A stretch of DNA of 17,368 nt, from NCBI GenBank assembly GCA_934385225.1, contig CAKRPQ010000036.1, forward strand, positions 1-17,368, written 5' to 3'. Below the pieces are notes generated by a model. The model was not told the DNA's origin, did no database searches, and saw only the letters and a program-made list of their open reading frames with translations. Both the position numbers and the translations under genes were made by a program. Position 1 is the first letter of the stretch. Each line of letters starts with the position of its first letter. This document shows positions 14,701 through 17,368 of the stretch, piece by piece. The DNA is from an uncultured Eubacteriales bacterium. GTDB lineage: Bacteria; Bacillota; Clostridia; Oscillospirales; CAG-272.

Positions 14701-16200
14701 AATAAGCTGTGAGGGCGTTTCGCTTCCGTTTGCGTCATATACTCTAACACCAGAAACGGTTTTGCCCATATCGACAGTAACCGTAACCGTGTCATTTCTT
14801 GCCGCTCCTACGGGGTTGTGAATAATAACAGGTGTTCCTGTCGCAAAGCTCGTATCCATCATAAGTGCGATTCCCGAAAGAGCATTTTCGTATTCGGTTG
14901 CAAACTGATTAAGCGAAATCATATATTCGTTCCAGTTGCGCTCGTAGCAGGAACGGTTTGACGTTCCTGTTATGTCGTCGTGGAACTGATGAGAAATCAC
15001 ACGTTTCCATGCCTCTGTGATTTTATCCTGCGGATAAGATACGGTTCCGAGCCAGTCGGCAAGTACGGACGAGCTTTCGGTAGCCGCCGCAAGAAGTTCG
15101 CTTCTGCTGTTCAGACGGTGACTCATAGAACGTGCCGTGTAAGAACCCGTTCCGTGCTGATTCATAAGGAGCTCACCATCATATGCTTTTTCAAGCATTG
15201 CGGCTTTCTGCTCGTCTGTCAGATCATTTGCCCATTGCCCGATAGTTGAAATTAAAACCTGTTTATCTGCCGTATTTTTTTTAGTCGCTTCTATTACATT
15301 TTTAACAGAGTCTTCTAAGGGAGAACCTCCGCGGTCACCCACTCCGTAAACGAGCAGAGAACCGTTCCAGCCGTAAAGACTGTTGTTCTGTGCGTCAAGG
15401 CTTGCTCTGACATTTAATATGTCTGACGTGCTGACAGTTCCGCCGTAGCCGCCCGAACTGTGCAGAGCAGAGAAAAGATAGTTTCCGTCAGGACCGACCC
15501 ACGCTCCTACTCCCGATTCAAACGGAACGTATGAACCGCTTCCGAAACTGTAATTGGTTTTCCATTTTCCCGATTTTTGGAGACTTTCCTCTGTTCCGTC
15601 AAGCGTCGTTCCCATGTGCAATTTGAACCCGATGAAGCTGTTAAGACCGCAATGCGCGCCGACGGAAGGAAGGACATAACCGTATCCGAAAGCATCAGGA
15701 AGATAAATATCGTCATTTCTGCTGTCGTTTCCGAAAGTATCGGCAAAGAACTGATTTCCGTAAAGAATGTTTCTGATAAGACCTTCGGGCGAAACGACCG
15801 TTACATCGCCGTTTTCGTACATTGACCCCGCCGTGTTCCATTGACCGTTTGCCACATATTCCTTTAACTTTTCCCATTCCTCGGGATAATATTCCTTTAT
15901 GAGTTCGTATCTGTAAGCACCTTCGAAATTAAATTTGTAATCGGGGTATTTATCCATAAGATAAAAATTTCCGACGTGTGATCTTGTTTGACTTTCCTCG
16001 CCGCCTGTGAGTGTGTTACGAAGAAACTGCTTTACCGTTGTTCCTATATCCCATATCCACGATGTATCGAGATGCGCACCTGCTGCTGTATAAACTTTTT
16101 CCACGTTATCCTCCGCATGAATCTGCATAAACACAGAAGAACTTGAAAAAATCATTATAATAGCCATAAAAAGAGCGGTTATTCTGTTATTCTTTTTCAT
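11707..16200 (-). CDS. Secreted multi-domain GH38 alpha-mannosidase
   Basis: Glycoside hydrolase family 38 enzymes are zinc-dependent retaining alpha-mannosidases. The 1497-residue product is far longer than usual (~850-1050). A signal peptide (1-29, AxA-like cleavage after IHA) points to secretion. The catalytic domain spans about 35-440: HLD (43-45) of the zinc site in HLDTSWIW, nucleophile D169 in YLPDAFGYGYVLP, GVGDRGGSP (286-294), NQHGTGSYTARS (347-358) and HQFHDDITGTS (404-414). All key GH38 positions I can judge are kept, so it is probably active. The GH38 beta-sandwich and its extension run to about 1150. Then come a jelly-roll, carbohydrate-binding-like module (about 1160-1330), a FIVAR-like helical segment (about 1338-1398) and an Ig-like domain (1399-1497). 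No LPXTG, SLH or dockerin is seen. CTCCT at 16209-16213 (AGGAG on this strand) lies 8 bases before the ATG. Linkage specificity is unknown. Confidence 0.9.
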   Translation of the reverse strand: MKKNNRITALFMAIIMIFSSSSVFMQIHAEDNVEKVYTAAGAHLDTSWIWDIGTTVKQFLRNTLTGGEESQTRSHVGNFYLMDKYPDYKFNFEGAYRYELIKEYYPEEWEKLKEYVANGQWNTAGSMYENGDVTVVSPEGLIRNILYGNQFFADTFGNDSRNDDIYLPDAFGYGYVLPSVGAHCGLNSFIGFKLHMGTTLDGTEESLQKSGKWKTNYSFGSGSYVPFESGVGAWVGPDGNYLFSALHSSGGYGGTVSTSDILNVRASLDAQNNSLYGWNGSLLVYGVGDRGGSPLEDSVKNVIEATKKNTADKQVLISTIGQWANDLTDEQKAAMLEKAYDGELLMNQHGTGSYTARSMSHRLNSRSELLAAATESSSVLADWLGTVSYPQDKITEAWKRVISHQFHDDITGTSNRSCYERNWNEYMISLNQFATEYENALSGIALMMDTSFATGTPVIIHNPVGAARNDTVTVTVDMGKTVSGVRVYDANGSETPSQLISTDGNKATVVFRADVPSMGYKAYDIREASVSALGTGLSVSENSLSNDKYTVTLNENGDISSIYDKELRKELLASPIVLGLFDDTEGDGTEQANGDTEWPAWEIRLSDYVDKKHKDYVKDSNPTITIEENGAARVAIRVVRKYGSSTFDQVISLESGNAPVKVDNKIDWFEDATLLKAVFNTTADNKMATYDLGLGAVERTTNTRVQGEVPAQKWADITDKSGNFGISIFSDSKNGWDKYDDSTLRLTLIHTPYAKKSWIGSEQSYIDFGENVFSFAISSHAGTVGESNTQKEAQFFTEPMAALETVSHNGVLGSEYSFATLSDDDIIIRALKKAETGVGLDTTNNEYIVRFNEGAGKAHGGVRFTIGNGIASVRPVYGSEETIPEDKLAEMSAYRLENGTLIFDMKKYEIRSFAITLSDSANVGDATVSVPVTLPYNTDIISSNENKSDSTLDSIGTSFPSELLPDTINAGGVKFELGERTDGENNAVIAKGQTIDLPSGDYNKLYFLAFSLSGDRVVDFTVGDSVNTLTIADTFKKIGSWEIYNSPTTKCINSYKKNQNVGFMSTHYHAAGEDSVTNPMYMFMYELDIPSGASTVTLPTNKNVIITAMSVQNKQYETSIATKLYDRSSVSDVDVTDADDIPDVFYLTFDDENQFEADKNRYLSNGGWGMGSGTVSTGVTNEYAHSGNKSFMMKFTLPSDTGKFYSYSSIYRNVNIPVTRGMYLEYWLYTGTEDAKYVNIELTFKSGTLRDGSYYDQNGVNMHPAYHAKAVETLGEWTKFRCELTPDTVITDIGFGLDTGSTSSHGSGTENFACIDDIYIGASDDGKESISTPLVTTIKIAEGLNTSSYTEYRVKKFNEAINNAKTVVLNASSTAEDIANAQTAVINAYKTIGDEPPIEITINSAEAPKSVNKSEAFVATIKTNTNTEKITVKDSSGKTLTPIAISYSDDIFTVLGDERVWTVTLKLRKSGNEELTFIASDKSAASTDTIKFDIEVK

Positions 16201-16214
16201 AGTTTCTTCTCCTG

Positions 16215-17368
16215 TCAGTTAAAATTGCCGTTTACATATTCTATACCGCCCGCTTCGCATACGGCAGCAACAGAATCGATTCTTGTTACCTGTTCAACTC
16301 TTGTTATAGAGCATTTGTTTTCTTTTCCGTTCTGTACAAATATGTCTGATGAGATATTTGTACAGCTGTCAGGCAGGCGAAAGGTCGTCGCGGGTGCACC
16401 TACTGTATTTATAAATGCTTCCGTGCCTATCGAAGTAAGCCCTGTCGCGCCACTGAAATCGAGTATGCCTGCCGTTCCTGTATCAAATGTGTCACTGCAC
16501 CAGATGCGTTCAAGTTTTGTCAATGAATTGAATACACCGTAACTTGAAATTGATTTGAAGTTTGTTGGCAAATGTATTTTAATTATATTACCGTTGCCGT
16601 TTAGGTTCATACCCTCAATTTTGAGATTTTCGTAGTGCAGATCGTAAAGTCCATTTTCGATATACTTTTTGTTTGTTCCCGCTCTGAAAACGGTTTTTAC
16701 ATATGCGTTTGCAAAGCCGCTGTAAATTGTTTCAAGAGTTTCGGGATAAACAAATGTTTCGATTTTTGTGTTGCTCGAATAATTCGCAAACATTGCATTA
16801 CCGAGTCCTGTTATTCCGTGATCGGCTATTGCATAAACAATTTTGTTTGCCGTTTCTGCCGTGAATATCGGGTTTGGCGATTTCGTTACCGCGTCATAAT
16901 ATGAGGTTGAAAGCCAACCAGTGCCGTATTGCATTCTTGTGCTTCCCCAAATGCTACAACCCGTTATGTCACCAACACCTCTGAAAACGATTACATAGTT
17001 TCCGCTGTTATTCGTATCATGGAGCAACGTGAAATTGGTCGTCCTTGTTACTGTATTGCCGTTTTCTATTGTGCAGAACGGAATTTCTACCGCCTTGAAG
17101 CTGTCGCCGAAAGCGTTACCGTCAAGGTCAGTAAGACCGTCTTTTACGGTATATCCGCTTGTTTTTTCGAGTGTTACCGCACCGCCTGCTACAAGCGTGT
17201 CCCAAATAACGCCGTCAGTATCCTGCTTTGCGTTTACAAATCCCTGCTTGTACATTCCGAGAGAAACTTCATATATGTTGGTTTCCTTCATTTCCGAACT
17301 TCCGTCGGAACTTTCATAATCGGAATATACTATGAATTTTTCTCCGCCGTACTCCCAGATCTCATATC
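16215..17368 (-). CDS. BspA-type leucine-rich-repeat surface protein (5' partial)
   Basis: The frame is open to the window edge, so the N-terminus and any signal peptide are outside; 383 residues plus stop remain. The first ~150 are beta-rich, with Gly/Thr/Asn-rich strands and DLDGNAFGDSFKAVEIPF; no named domain was recognised. The C-terminal ~230 show irregular LRR_5/BspA-like repeats, such as FVYPETLETIYSGFANA, IHLPTNFKSISSYGVF, LTSIGTEAFINT and FRLPDSCTNISSDIF. BspA-like proteins are typically secreted adhesins or binding proteins of gut and oral bacteria. The ATG at 17289 is internal, since coding signal continues upstream (YGGEKFIVYS). It ends at EYVNGNFN with no wall anchor. The stop lies 14 bases before the GH38 ATG, so both are probably one transcript. 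Binding target unknown. Confidence 0.75.
   Translation of the reverse strand, partial: YEIWEYGGEKFIVYSDYESSDGSSEMKETNIYEVSLGMYKQGFVNAKQDTDGVIWDTLVAGGAVTLEKTSGYTVKDGLTDLDGNAFGDSFKAVEIPFCTIENGNTVTRTTNFTLLHDTNNSGNYVIVFRGVGDITGCSIWGSTRMQYGTGWLSTSYYDAVTKSPNPIFTAETANKIVYAIADHGITGLGNAMFANYSSNTKIETFVYPETLETIYSGFANAYVKTVFRAGTNKKYIENGLYDLHYENLKIEGMNLNGNGNIIKIHLPTNFKSISSYGVFNSLTKLERIWCSDTFDTGTAGILDFSGATGLTSIGTEAFINTVGAPATTFRLPDSCTNISSDIFVQNGKENKCSITRVEQVTRIDSVAAVCEAGGIEYVNGNFN

Noticed and set aside
16215..17368. DNA-level tandem repeat or CRISPR in the LRR gene
   Set aside because: Repeats are protein-level and irregular; no identical spaced DNA units are visible.

Overview
The window looks like a chromosome segment of a Gram-positive, low-to-mid GC Clostridia member, probably an Oscillospiraceae/Ruminococcaceae-type gut or rumen bacterium. 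The grounds are the gene order smc-ftsY-rdgB-yhbY-nadD-yqeK-LCP-rsfS-leuS-rpsU, strong AGGAGG-type ribosome binding sites, consensus sigma-A-like promoters, a LytR-CpsA-Psr wall enzyme, and secreted proteins without Gram-negative features. The taxonomic call is inference; no rRNA is present.

Region 1 (1-10369, + strand) is a tightly packed housekeeping run. It starts inside smc, whose ATPase N-terminus lies outside the window. It continues through ftsY (SRP receptor), rdgB (nucleotide-pool cleaning), yhbY (ribosome-associated CRM protein), nadD (NAD synthesis), yqeK (HD phosphohydrolase), an LCP-family wall-polymer ligase, rsfS (ribosome silencing) and leuS. Genes overlap or sit a few bases apart, so translation is probably coupled. 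A near-consensus promoter overlapping a 14-bp palindrome lies inside yqeK and could separately drive the distal genes.

Region 2 (10370-10719, + strand) is a self-contained rpsU unit: perfect TTGACA-17-TATAAT promoter, short leader, 58-aa S21 and a strong intrinsic terminator.

Region 3 (about 10720-11706) is a roughly 1-kb junction without an intact recognisable gene. It holds a decayed AraC/XylS regulator (- strand, at least two frameshifts, sensor domain not found), an unassigned 43-codon + strand ORF that looks like a gene remnant, and a compact set of consecutive hairpins. The hairpins are read best on the - strand, directly downstream of the glycosidase gene, and end in a terminator-like stem.

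Region 4 (11707-17368, - strand) is an accessory two-gene unit that continues past the window end: a secreted BspA-type leucine-rich-repeat protein (5' end missing) followed 14 bases later by a very large secreted multi-domain GH38 alpha-mannosidase. Together they suggest extracellular recognition and trimming of mannose-containing glycans. The ruined AraC gene next door may be the remains of their regulator, or an unrelated relic. Nothing here is clearly a wholly new system. The most promising parts are the structured RNA-like region after the GH38 gene and the GH38/LRR pair.
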